Assembly (NCBI GenBank): GCA_963663365.2
Contig: CAXXIH010000003.1
Location: 62,001 to 126,000 of the forward strand
Length of the DNA stretch: 64,000 nucleotides
Reading direction: 5' to 3'
Source: G963663365 sp963663365
Lineage (GTDB): Bacteria; Hinthialibacterota; Hinthialibacteria; Hinthialibacterales; G963663365
Of this stretch, positions 27,057 through 35,022 are shown one piece after another. Below the pieces are notes generated by a model. It had not been told where the DNA came from and made no database searches. It saw nothing but the letters and a program-made list of their open reading frames with translations. The position numbers and the translations under genes were made by a program. Position 1 is the first letter of the stretch; every line of letters starts with the position of its first letter.

Positions 27057-27512
27057 ATGAATAAAGACAAATTGTATAGAGAATATGAAAAGGCATTAAT
27101 CCTAAGAGGAGAAGGTAACTATAGGGCGGCAAAAGATATTTTATCTGAGTTGGCAAAAGAAAGTCCAGAATCTTTTCTGGTTCATTTGGTATTGGGGCAC
27201 TGCTACTGGAAGCTTGGAGAGATAGAATCGGCAGAGAATGCCTTTCAAAATGCAGTTGTTCTAAAGCCTTTAAGAAGACTTGCTTCTTTGGGATTGTTTC
27301 ATTCCTTGTGGGACCAAGGAAAGCATGAAAATGCTTTAATGGAGTTGAAGCGATTTCAAACTTTATCACATTGTGATGAGTATTTTGAAATGCTGCTGGC
27401 CGCACAAGATGATTGGGTGAATTTCGATGAATCAATGAAAACTGCATTTCGTAATGTGTTTGATTCAGAAGATAAGAATAACTCGACTTTTAGTGGCCCG
27501 TGGCTTGATTAA
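27057..27512 (+). CDS. TPR-repeat protein, putative immunity
   Basis: 151 residues, cytosolic, starting 6 bases after the preceding tip. Residues ~5-100 form tetratricopeptide-like helical pairs (YREYEKALILRGEGNYRAA, FLVHLVLGHCYWKLGEIESA, LASLGLFHSLWDQGKHENA). The end is acidic (FRNVFDSEDKNN). Small TPR-like proteins are known among immunity proteins of polymorphic toxins; the assignment here comes from position. It is the last gene before spacer repeat R4. Confidence 0.6.
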   Translation: MNKDKLYREYEKALILRGEGNYRAAKDILSELAKESPESFLVHLVLGHCYWKLGEIESAENAFQNAVVLKPLRRLASLGLFHSLWDQGKHENALMELKRFQTLSHCDEYFEMLLAAQDDWVNFDESMKTAFRNVFDSEDKNNSTFSGPWLD

Positions 27513-27576
27513 GTTGCGCGGTCGCGGCCTATTGTCCCTCGCCGACCTGTGCCACTCAGTGTCCATTGCTCCCTTT

Positions 27577-27795
27577 CCACGTACATTGCCAAACATATAT
27601 CTAATCAGAGAGAGAGTTTGGTGGGCAGTTTAACCAGGCTCGTTTGTGACTTGGCAGAAAGGCCATTTGGACAGTAGGTCAACAGGCCAAATCGCCATCT
27701 TCGGAATGATCCCCATCCCCGATGTGATCCCCATTTCCTGATACCGTTGCCATGCGGCTTCTGAAGCGCCGTCCCCAAAAGAACCGCCTCCGCAT
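27577..27795 (+). repeat. Cassette spacer repeat, copy R4 (array end)
   Basis: Fourth copy, lacking the RHS-proximal ~35 bases (the PLDRPIDSF part on the minus strand). Instead of an RHS core it joins a broken four-helix-bundle gene. It marks the distal end of the cassette array. Confidence 0.78.
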
Positions 27796-27976
27796 AAGTC
27801 CTTATCCAGCCTAATTTTGCAAAAGCGAGCATCGCGGCAATGGACAGAGAGGCGCGATTGAGTTGATCGGCCAGAAAAAAATACCCGCGAGGGAAGTCTT
27901 TGCTCAGTGTGCAAACTGAATCAGCGAATGCGATTGCTTTTTGGCAGACTTTCAGCTTCTCAAATGCAAACACCAT
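27790..27976 (-). pseudogene. Truncated four-helix-bundle protein (S23/IVS-type) gene
   Basis: From ATG 27976 the minus strand reads FEKLKVCQKAIAFADSVCTL, then FPRGYFFLADQLNRASLSIAA, the N-terminal half of the four-helix-bundle family first found in 23S rRNA intervening sequences. Where the family would read NIAEG.GRF the frame breaks: the next frame gives RFCKIRLDKDL before the sequence passes into repeat R4. So the gene is frameshifted and lacks its C-terminal half (usual length ~115-125 residues). Probably non-functional. Confidence 0.7.
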
Positions 27977-28132
27977 TTTTGTATCCGTGATCTTTGGAAA
28001 TTGGAGAACAATATTTGGAAAGTAGAGAGTAGAAAGGAGACCACAGGAGAGGATGGAGGCGAATGATCTCGGTTGTGTTACCCAAGCCTCGAGGTTCTTC
28101 TACTTTCTCCTCTCGACTCTCTCCTGCTCTAT

Positions 28133-28154
28133 TTTCGCCCCTATCAGGGCGAAA
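28133..28154 (-). terminator. Hairpin just downstream of tRNA-Pro
   Basis: Perfect 8-bp stem (TTTCGCCC / GGGCGAAA) with a 6-base loop, 2 bases from the tRNA 3' end. The minus-strand tail after the stem is only weakly T-rich, so it may be a terminator or a processing structure. Confidence 0.5.
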
Positions 28155-28155
28155 G

Positions 28156-28229
28156 TCGGGGCGACTGGATTCGAACCAGCGACCACCTGAACCCCATTCA
28201 GGTACGCTACCAGACTGCGCTACGCCCCG
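28156..28229 (-). tRNA. tRNA-Pro (anticodon GGG)
   Basis: 74 bases that fold as a tRNA on the minus strand: acceptor CGGGGCG pairing with the 3' CGCCCCG, a D arm with AGTCTGGTA, anticodon stem CCTGA/TCAGG around loop ATGGGGT (anticodon GGG, reading CCC) and a T loop with GGTTCGAATCC. The discriminator base is A and no CCA is encoded. It lies downstream of the MerR gene on the same strand, an arrangement I recall from other bacteria. The RHS cassette array ends close to its 3' side, a usual integration side for mobile DNA, but I found no repeated tRNA end. Confidence 0.93.
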
Positions 28230-28396
28230 TGAAACAGCGGTTATTGACTTGCCGGACACCAACCGGATGGCCTTCGATCTCAAACACCAATCCGAATCAG
28301 ACTGTCCGAAGCGAAGGGTATGCTAGCGGCTTGAGCCGTTGAAACAAGATTTGCGGATAAATGGCGTTGTGTAAAACGTCCCCTTTGAAGCACTCT

Positions 28397-28879
28397 CTAC
28401 GATAGGATTTTAAGAATCGCGGCGATTTCGTTGCGGATCAGACGTACTTCATCGCGGGGAATGCCTGCGGGAACTTTTACTGCTTCAGTTTGTGGTGCAG
28501 TCCCGCCGACTTGTGTTTCCTGCGTGTCATTCTCTCCGTTGGCATCGTCCCCGCCGTTACCGTTGCCGTTTCCATTCCGCTCTATTTCTTCACGTTCGGC
28601 CTTTACGGCTGATAAGCCCGCGCGAAGTTTCTTTTCTGCGCCATCAAGCGTGTAACCATCTGTGTACAAAAGATGGATGATCTCATAAATCAAATCCAGG
28701 TCGTGTCGTGTGTATTTACGTTGATTTCCGCCGACACGTTTGGGAGATAAACGGCTGAACTTTGTTTCCCAATAGCGGAGTACATGTGGCTCTACACCAG
28801 TGTATTCACTGACTTCGCTAATGGAGTAGTAAATCTTTTTCGGAACCGTTTCCGGCGGACGAGGCGCGGGTGTGGCCAT
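28397..28879 (-). CDS. MerR-family transcriptional regulator
   Basis: 160 residues from ATG 28879, chosen for the AAGAGGTGAT site 5 bases upstream; a start at 28912 would add 11 residues. Residues ~15-85 form the MerR winged helix: YYSISEVSEYTGVEPHVLRYW, ETKFSRLSPKR, YTRHDLDLIYEI, LLYTDGYTLDGAEKKLR. A Gly/Asn-rich low-complexity linker (NGNGNGNGG) follows, then a short C-terminal helix. There is no effector-binding domain with Cys pairs, so it is not a metal sensor. Similar short MerR proteins lie next to tRNA-Pro in many bacteria, as here. Targets unknown. Confidence 0.85.
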   Translation of the reverse strand: MATPAPRPPETVPKKIYYSISEVSEYTGVEPHVLRYWETKFSRLSPKRVGGNQRKYTRHDLDLIYEIIHLLYTDGYTLDGAEKKLRAGLSAVKAEREEIERNGNGNGNGGDDANGENDTQETQVGGTAPQTEAVKVPAGIPRDEVRLIRNEIAAILKILS

Positions 28880-28945
28880 GAGATCACCTCTTAAGCGTCT
28901 GAAATGTAACACGATAGGGCCACAAAGGTCAAGGAGTTTCGTAAG

Positions 28946-28978
28946 CGGGCTGCAATAAAATCATTTTTTTGCAGCCCG
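28946..28978. terminator. Strong inverted repeat between MerR and DUF2079 genes
   Basis: Perfect 10-bp arms (CGGGCTGCAA / TTGCAGCCCG) around a 13-base AT-rich loop. It lies about 60 bases downstream of the DUF2079 stop on the minus strand and could end that transcript before the merR promoter. No clear T run follows the stem. Confidence 0.5.
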
Positions 28979-29039
28979 GACTCCACTTCCTGCAAGTCAA
29001 TTTCAAATGAGAATCTATGTCAGGCGGGGATTAACAGTG

Positions 29040-30518
29040 TCAATGTTTGCCATCGTAACGGATTAAGAGCACGCCTTCTTGATCATGAATTGTGGTGCAA
29101 ATTCCGTTTTCCAGCGCCCATAAAAAGCGCTCATGTTCGACGTCTTGGGGATTTTCAAGTACCTGTTTTTCCAGAAATAGAAAGACCGGCAGATCATCCG
29201 GCTTGAGATCGGGGATGATCTCGGGGATCAGAAGTCCTCTGCGGCAGGCGACTAACGACATCAGGCGGTGTGAAGGCACCAGGCGAAGTTCCGGTGCGAG
29301 TGAGCGCGCGATCCGGCGGGCTTCGGCTCTATGCGGCGATGAGAATGTCCACTGGTAGCGAATATCCGGCGACCAGAAATCCCGCACACCCAGGTATCCG
29401 GTTTGCCAACTGACAATACATGAGCCGATCAGCATGAAGGTAATCAAGTATTCCGGTTGTTTTTGAAACGGCCCAAATCGTGTCCATTGCTTGAGGCCAA
29501 AGGGAGCGATGATAAATACGGTGGCCGCAAAAAGACTGGTGTAATGCAGCGGAATGCCCTTGTACATCTCGTAAAGTGCCGGGTCTTGACCCAACAGAAA
29601 AATTGCACCCGGAATCGCCACAACCGGCCAAAACCGTGGAGCGAGTAACGGTGCCAAGGCCGTGCACATAAGTACCGATGTCAATGTCCAGAGCCGGGCC
29701 GGGACTTGGAACGCCTCGATCCAGCGTAGCGGATTGAGCAGCGCCTTTAATACATCCACATAACCTCCGTGAATGCCCAACCTGTCGAGAAACGGCGCAG
29801 CCTCGAAGGGGCGTAGAGCAGGCATCCAGACCAGCAGCACCAGCAGCCCATAGATTCCGATTCCGGCTGCCAAGGTTAAACGCTTCCACCGGCGGGGGGA
29901 TTGAAGCCACCATGAGAAAGCGGTCAATGTTGCCACCAGGCTCAGGTCTTCCCGCACCAGTGCAAGAATTATGAGCAAAAACACAGTCCAACGGGGCTTA
30001 TCGGCGGCGATGGCCCAAAGAGCGGCTGCCAGAAATAATGGCCCGAAACTGACAATGTGAAAGTCATCCAGCGCCAGCCCCTGAATTGAAGGATGCAGAA
30101 AATAGGCAAAAGCCAAAGCCACTCCCACCCATAGATTGAGGCCCAGATGTTTACAGGTAAAAGCCAGAATGAGGCCGGTTCCGACTACCGCCAGAACCTG
30201 GATGAGCATGAGCCAAATCGGACCGGGACAAAGGGCATAAACCGGAACCAGAGCCAGTAAAAACGGTGTAAAATGGGTGGCGAAATAAGGTTGCAGCCAA
30301 GGCGATGAGTTCTCCCAAATGCGGCCGTGCATCGAGTTCCAAAGCAATTGATTGAAGACCGCGAGATCGTAGCCGGCATGAAGATTCAGATGCCGTTGTA
30401 CAGCCACATAGCCCAACCAGGCTGCTGCGCCCGCAGCAAGCAGCCATAACGATGCCAACGCATAGGCGTTCCTAGCGGCTGAATCATTGCCAACGGGTTT
30501 GGATTCGGATGGTTTCAT
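29040..30518 (-). CDS. DUF2079 multi-pass membrane protein
   Basis: 492 residues with roughly 10-12 hydrophobic segments. DUF2079 hallmarks are near the N-terminus: YDLAVFNQLLWNSMHGR, and YFATHFTPFLLALVPVYAL. The family is an uncharacterised set of integral membrane proteins distantly like GT-C glycosyltransferases (a D or DL motif in the first outer loop). The C-terminal ~110 residues are soluble (RAEARRIARSLAPELRLVPS). Substrate unknown. It is followed by the inverted repeat at 28946-28978 and has a divergent gene upstream. Confidence 0.82.
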   Translation of the reverse strand: MKPSESKPVGNDSAARNAYALASLWLLAAGAAAWLGYVAVQRHLNLHAGYDLAVFNQLLWNSMHGRIWENSSPWLQPYFATHFTPFLLALVPVYALCPGPIWLMLIQVLAVVGTGLILAFTCKHLGLNLWVGVALAFAYFLHPSIQGLALDDFHIVSFGPLFLAAALWAIAADKPRWTVFLLIILALVREDLSLVATLTAFSWWLQSPRRWKRLTLAAGIGIYGLLVLLVWMPALRPFEAAPFLDRLGIHGGYVDVLKALLNPLRWIEAFQVPARLWTLTSVLMCTALAPLLAPRFWPVVAIPGAIFLLGQDPALYEMYKGIPLHYTSLFAATVFIIAPFGLKQWTRFGPFQKQPEYLITFMLIGSCIVSWQTGYLGVRDFWSPDIRYQWTFSSPHRAEARRIARSLAPELRLVPSHRLMSLVACRRGLLIPEIIPDLKPDDLPVFLFLEKQVLENPQDVEHERFLWALENGICTTIHDQEGVLLIRYDGKH

Positions 30519-30661
30519 GCAGGGAAGATTAGCACCATGTTGGCTCTCAAGCCTTGGTATGCTGTTGCCTTACGATTCAAGAAAACCCATAATTCCAAAG
30601 ACGATCCAAACATTCTGTTTTTATCGTCATACCAAGAATGTTTTTGCCGGAGGGGCCGGAA

Positions 30662-31543
30662 GTGAGAACATCGACTTTTCTTTGGTTTTGGGGCGCGGCA
30701 GTTGCTTTTGGAGCTCTTGCGGCTCATACGATCATTTCTGTTTTTACATATCAGCCTTTTTTGCCGCAGTGGGGAGTTATGGCCGCAGTTTCATATTTTG
30801 TATTTTCTTTTGTTTTTCGTGCGATCAACCTGCGTTATCTCGATCCCGCGCGCTTCGATTCCCAAAAAGATGTTGATTACAAGCCCGCCGCCCGCTGGTG
30901 TTTTATGGCCTTTATGCTGGCCGTGATTGTCTGCCACTTTTGGGCTGGTTTGCCCTATATCCCTACTGTGATCGGAGCGTTTGTGGGCTGCATCGTGGTC
31001 CCCATGCCCATCTATGGCTTTTGGGGCAGAAGGCGAATCCATAAGGCCGATACCCAGGCCTTATCGCCCAGGGAAATCGCCGGGGCCGCCTCGGGGCATC
31101 CCGATGTCTTCCGGTTTTTATCTTTTGCCGGCGAACTCTCGCTCTTCATTACCGATCTCAAATGGCGCAATCGAGAAGCCCGCTGTCTGTATCTGCATCG
31201 CGTCCCCTATCCCGAAAAGGGGGTCACGCTGGATATGTGTCTGGAGGTGATGGTCGAGATTCGTACCTGCAAAATGGTTTCAAAACCGAGTGTGATGCAG
31301 GCCTATTTCCATCTTCCGGATAATGAAGGAACGTGTGTCTTGACTTTGGATATCGGCCCCAGGCTCCCGGAGTCTCTTACATGCCCGGTCCCGAGTGAGA
31401 ACGATTTGGTCCGTCTACACGGCAGCCCGGCCCGTTTTCCCGACCTGAGCGAACTGCCATTGCCGGTGGCCGCCCGTAAGGTGGAATTTGACTTAATGCA
31501 GGTCACGCCCTTCGCGATTACACCTGTTCCTGTTCCGAATTAA
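30662..31543 (+). CDS. Membrane protein of unknown function
   Basis: 293 residues if the GTG at 30662 is used, which has GGAGG eight bases upstream; the ATG at 30638 would add eight residues but has no ribosome binding site. Three to four hydrophobic helices occupy the first ~130 residues (FLWFWGAAVAFGALAAH, VMAAVSYFVFSFVF, CFMAFMLAVIVCHFW, VIGAFVGCIVVPMPIYG). A soluble C-terminal domain of ~160 residues follows (SFAGELSLFITDLKWRNRE, YPEKGVTLDMCLEVMVEI). No family recognised. It is a single gene with a 230-bp gap before the aldolase gene. Confidence 0.72.
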   Translation: MRTSTFLWFWGAAVAFGALAAHTIISVFTYQPFLPQWGVMAAVSYFVFSFVFRAINLRYLDPARFDSQKDVDYKPAARWCFMAFMLAVIVCHFWAGLPYIPTVIGAFVGCIVVPMPIYGFWGRRRIHKADTQALSPREIAGAASGHPDVFRFLSFAGELSLFITDLKWRNREARCLYLHRVPYPEKGVTLDMCLEVMVEIRTCKMVSKPSVMQAYFHLPDNEGTCVLTLDIGPRLPESLTCPVPSENDLVRLHGSPARFPDLSELPLPVAARKVEFDLMQVTPFAITPVPVPN

Positions 31544-31773
31544 ACAATCTTACCGGCGGAGGATGAAAAGGCCTCTTCCCAACGTGCCTAACCGGCTTAG
31601 CTTTGGTATCATGAAGGTAGGGGCAAGTCCGGTTATTGTTCCCGGCCGCCCGGTCTGGGTCACTTCCCAGGGGATGACGGTCCTGCGTGCGCCGCACGGG
31701 AGACCAGGTCTTTGATTGGCCCGTCAGTCGGATCCCAAATTAGATTTTCATATCGTTTGATAAGGAGTTAATG

Positions 31774-32811
31774 ATGCCACTGGTACCTATGCGCGTACTG
31801 CTCGATCATGCAGCCGAAAATGATTACGGCGTGGCTGCGTTCAACGTGAACAACATGGAGCAAATCCAGGCCATTATGATGGCCGCCGAAGAGACCAATT
31901 CCCCGGTCATCGTACAAGCCAGCCGCGGTGCACGTTCGTACACCAACGACAACTTCCTGCGCCATCTGATGATTGCCGCCGCCGAGTTGTATCCGAAAAT
32001 TCCTATTTCCATGCACCAAGACCATGGCAACAGTCCGGAAACCTGCATGTCGGCTATCGATAATGGTTTCACCAGCGTCATGATGGATGGATCCTTAAAA
32101 GAAGACGGTAAAACCCCGGCCGATTTTGACTACAACTGCGACACCACACGTAAGGTTGTCGATGCGGCCCACGCCAAAGGCGTCAGCGTCGAAGGTGAGT
32201 TGGGTTGCTTGGGCAGCCTCGAAACCGGAACCGGCGATAAAGAAGACGGCCACGGTTTTGAAGGTAAATTGGACCGCGAGCAGCTGCTGACCGACCCGGA
32301 TGAAGCCGTTCAATTCGTCGAGAGAACCAAAGTCGACGCATTAGCGGTTGCCATCGGCACCAGCCACGGCGCTTACAAGTTCACCCGTAAGCCGGATGGT
32401 GAAGTCTTGGCGATTCAGCGTATTGCCGAAATCCACGAAAAACTTCCCAACACGCACCTGGTTATGCACGGTTCCTCATCCGTTCCTCAGGAATTGCAGG
32501 ATATCATCAACCAATACGGCGGCGCGATGAAACAGACCTACGGTGTGCCCGTAGAGGAGATTCAACGCGGCATTAAGCACGGTGTCCGTAAGATCAACGT
32601 TGATACCGACAACCGTATGGCCATGACCGGCGCTATCCGTAAGGTTTATGCGGAGAAGCCCGAAGAGTTCGATCCGCGCAAATACTTAGGCCCAGCCCGT
32701 GCGGCCATGGCTGAAGTTTGCAAGGCCCGTATGATCGCTTTCGGTCAGGCCGGTCAAGCCGACAAGATCAAATGCATCACGCTTGAAGAAATGGCCAAAA
32801 AGTACGGCTAA
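31774..32811 (+). CDS. fba: Class II fructose-bisphosphate aldolase
   Basis: 345 residues; I use the second of two adjacent ATGs because AAGGAG then sits 6 bases upstream. It cleaves or forms fructose-1,6-bisphosphate in glycolysis, gluconeogenesis or the Calvin cycle, using zinc. Zinc and substrate motifs are visible: HQDHGNSPE (first His/Asp), GVSVEGELG (Glu), IGTSHGAYKF (His), LVMHGSSSVP (His) and KINVDTDNR. Length and the GTGDKEDGHGFEGKL insert fit the Calvin-cycle subtype of class IIA enzymes. A strong terminator follows, so it is likely monocistronic. Confidence 0.96.
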   Translation: MPLVPMRVLLDHAAENDYGVAAFNVNNMEQIQAIMMAAEETNSPVIVQASRGARSYTNDNFLRHLMIAAAELYPKIPISMHQDHGNSPETCMSAIDNGFTSVMMDGSLKEDGKTPADFDYNCDTTRKVVDAAHAKGVSVEGELGCLGSLETGTGDKEDGHGFEGKLDREQLLTDPDEAVQFVERTKVDALAVAIGTSHGAYKFTRKPDGEVLAIQRIAEIHEKLPNTHLVMHGSSSVPQELQDIINQYGGAMKQTYGVPVEEIQRGIKHGVRKINVDTDNRMAMTGAIRKVYAEKPEEFDPRKYLGPARAAMAEVCKARMIAFGQAGQADKIKCITLEEMAKKYG

Positions 32812-32857
32812 ACTTCATTCAGGCGTTTTCTTTCGTTAAATCACAATGATTGTGCTG

Positions 32858-32891
32858 CGGGGTCTTCATAATTGAAGACCCCGTTTTGTTT
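32858..32891 (+). terminator. Rho-independent terminator after fba
   Basis: An 11-bp GC-rich stem (CGGGGTCTTCA / TGAAGACCCCG) with loop TAAT, followed by TTTTGTTT. It lies 46 bases downstream of the aldolase stop. Confidence 0.9.
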
Positions 32892-32930
32892 ATGATCCGC
32901 GCTGTTTTATTTAAAAAGGTCTACTGAATT

Positions 32931-33296
32931 ATGGATGCCGAGACCACAGTTGAAGAACTCAAACAGAAAGCCATCGCATTTCGGGATGCGCGCAATTGGG
33001 AACAGTTTCACACGCCCAAGGATCTTTCGATGGGATTAGCCGCGGAGAGCGGGGAACTGCTGGAGTGTTTTCTCTGGAAAAGCCCGGAGGAAATCCAGGC
33101 CTATGTCCAATCGAAAAAAGGCCGTCAGCGGCTCTCTGAAGAACTCGCGGATATCCAAGTCTTTCTCTTATACCTATCCACCGCATGCGGGATTGATCTC
33201 TCAACCGCCGTGCATGAGAAGATGAAACTCAACGAAAAGAAATATCCCGTAGAGAAAAGTTACAACAGCCATAAAAAATATACGGAACTGGAATAA
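32931..33296 (+). CDS. MazG-like nucleotide pyrophosphohydrolase
   Basis: 121 residues, the single-domain size of the RS21-C6/dCTP pyrophosphatase-like MazG group. Metal-binding helices are visible: GLAAESGELLECFLW (E..GE..E) and LSEELADIQVFLLYLS (E..D). The ends match too: FRDARNWEQFHTPKDL and the C-terminal KLNEKKYPVEK. Such enzymes hydrolyse non-canonical or excess nucleoside triphosphates to monophosphates in the cytosol. It stands alone between the aldolase terminator and a convergent gene. Confidence 0.9.
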   Translation: MDAETTVEELKQKAIAFRDARNWEQFHTPKDLSMGLAAESGELLECFLWKSPEEIQAYVQSKKGRQRLSEELADIQVFLLYLSTACGIDLSTAVHEKMKLNEKKYPVEKSYNSHKKYTELE

Positions 33297-33349
33297 GAAA
33301 GGCTAAATAATTCCATCCCGGATGTGCCTATTTATTTATCCTTTATATC

Positions 33350-34300
33350 TCACCATTCCGGCTTTATTTCTTTGTATTCACCGCCTACCGTGGCCCACTC
33401 GTTATTGCGGAGCATGTCTGTGCTGAGCACGTTGATTGAGGCTTTGACGCCGTCTTTCCAACTCTCTTCCGTATTCAATCTCCATACCCGGGTAACAAAT
33501 CCGCCTTCCTCATAAGCACGCTTTCCAAGCAGCAACCAGCCGGGACGGCCGCGTTGAAGATTGATAAACACACGCCAGCCTTCGTTGTAATACTCATTCT
33601 CCAAATACCCCGCATCGATACCCGTGCTATAGCCGTTACGCATATCCACATCGGTAAAGGCCAGCCGTTCTTTAGGATTGGTGAGTGAGTATGTACGTTT
33701 GTGTTTGAGTACGGGCGGCTCTGAATCTGTCCCGCTAAAACAAATAATGAATTTATCGTGCAGGTCATTTAGTTTAGGCCAGCCGTATTTACGTGCCCCG
33801 GCAAGGAGCGATTCTGCATCACGCTGCAATTCGGCGGGCTTAAAAATATTTTTTTCACCAAGCGTCTCTTTAAAGATCGCGTCAACCTGTTCAGTAAATT
33901 CTTTCGGATCGCCGATACACGCTTCGCCTTTTAAGTCGATATGAATGGTAATGATGCCGTGGCCGGAGTGATCGTCGGCCCAACGTTTGATTTCATTCAG
34001 ACATTCGCGCAGGTGTTTGCTTTCGGCCGTGTATTCGCCGCCATGCTGGACAGCGAAACGCCAGGCTTTGCCTTTGTCAATTGAGGCCGGATCCAAGACA
34101 ATATCCAACTCCACCCCCCGGCAACCTGCCTGGTAATCGGCCACAGTATCGGTTTGGAGTTGCTCGTATAAGCTCTCTTCTCGATCAATAGAATTGTGTG
34201 CCGCTTTAAACTGAACTTTGTTGTACGGCAAATCTTCAACAGAGGCGCAAGCGGCGGCCAGAGTGAAAATTACGAGCGATGGAACCCAAAAGAAGCGCAT
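33350..34300 (-). CDS. PI-PLC-like phosphodiesterase lipoprotein
   Basis: 316 residues with a lipoprotein-type signal (VIFTLAAACAS). The sequence FKAAHNSIDR, GCRGVELDIVLD, FAVQHGGEYT and GIITIHIDLKG follows the TIM-barrel order of calcium-dependent PI-PLC-type phosphodiesterases (PF16670-like). The two His (HNS, QHGG) are candidate catalytic residues and Glu/Asp in VELDI are metal ligands. It probably cleaves phosphodiester bonds in lipids or glycerophosphodiesters at the cell surface; the substrate is not evident. It starts 23 bases downstream of hpnG on the same strand, so the two may be cotranscribed. Confidence 0.8.
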   Translation of the reverse strand: MRFFWVPSLVIFTLAAACASVEDLPYNKVQFKAAHNSIDREESLYEQLQTDTVADYQAGCRGVELDIVLDPASIDKGKAWRFAVQHGGEYTAESKHLRECLNEIKRWADDHSGHGIITIHIDLKGEACIGDPKEFTEQVDAIFKETLGEKNIFKPAELQRDAESLLAGARKYGWPKLNDLHDKFIICFSGTDSEPPVLKHKRTYSLTNPKERLAFTDVDMRNGYSTGIDAGYLENEYYNEGWRVFINLQRGRPGWLLLGKRAYEEGGFVTRVWRLNTEESWKDGVKASINVLSTDMLRNNEWATVGGEYKEIKPEW

Positions 34301-34323
34301 GATTGTTCCTCTTTCTTTCTATT

Positions 34324-35022
34324 TCAAAGCCGACTTAATATCTCCAATGTTTTGCCGGCCATATCATGAGCGAGTGTTTTGGTATCACCGGCCAAGCGTA
34401 GCATGTGAGGCAAGAGCAAGGGATTACGCATTAAAATGCCCATCGCCCGCCAGACCGAGGGCCATCCATCCGCATCCGCGCAAGCGCCCGGCTCAAAGGG
34501 TAGCCTATCTTCAAGTCCATCGCTGATTCCCCGTATCCATAAGAATTCCGCTGAGTTTTGCGCGGCATGCTTGGCTACGGCTGTCATTTCCATGTCCACC
34601 AATCCCGCGCCGGTGCGCTCTGCAGCGGTCTTTTTCTGTGCGGGATGGAGCAGGGCGTTATCGGCGGTGAAATGCAGTTCACTGACTGTCTCGATACGGT
34701 CAGGGGGAATTGTCTCGATTTCCGCCAAATCCGCTCCCATACAGCGATGCCCAACAAGCACCTCGCCTTTGGCGATGGTATCAACCAATGCACCCGAAAA
34801 TCCCAGCGAAATCCAGATATCGACATTCGGCTGAGGACAGGATTGAAGCAACCGGCGCATGGCGATGGTTCCCATTCCGGAGACACCGATCAGGATGTGT
34901 TTGGCATCGAATGTTGTTGCTGCTGTCCAAGGCATACTCCGGCTGGGCCGGGCAACACCCAGCTGGGCGCAGAGCGGCGCGGTTTCTTGTGGTAATGCGG
35001 CGGCAATGGCAATCAACGGCAT
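34324..35022 (-). CDS. hpnG: HpnG-like adenosylhopane nucleosidase
   Basis: 232 residues of the phosphorylase/nucleosidase superfamily. The N-terminus PLIAIAAALPQETAPL, glycine loop GVSGMGTIAM, ISLGFSGAL and GLVDMEMTAVA are family signatures, with the Met-Glu that contacts ribose and ISDG supplying the Asp. The C-terminal part (GILMRNPLLLPHMLRLAGDT) resembles HpnG rather than MTA/SAH nucleosidase. HpnG removes adenine from adenosylhopane, the product of HpnH, to give ribosylhopane. hpnH and shc lie on the same strand 3.5 kb upstream, which supports the call; an inserted plus-strand segment separates them. Confidence 0.78.
   Translation of the reverse strand: MPLIAIAAALPQETAPLCAQLGVARPSRSMPWTAATTFDAKHILIGVSGMGTIAMRRLLQSCPQPNVDIWISLGFSGALVDTIAKGEVLVGHRCMGADLAEIETIPPDRIETVSELHFTADNALLHPAQKKTAAERTGAGLVDMEMTAVAKHAAQNSAEFLWIRGISDGLEDRLPFEPGACADADGWPSVWRAMGILMRNPLLLPHMLRLAGDTKTLAHDMAGKTLEILSRL

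Noticed and set aside
28063..28342. Plus-strand ORFs over 28063-28342 (reading RLDSNQRPPEPHSGTLP)
   Set aside because: They are the antisense reading of tRNA-Pro, a well-known false protein phrase.
31617..31770. GC-rich leader before fba as a possible structured RNA
   Set aside because: I looked for SRP RNA and common riboswitch features and found none; only a chance 34-codon frame is present.
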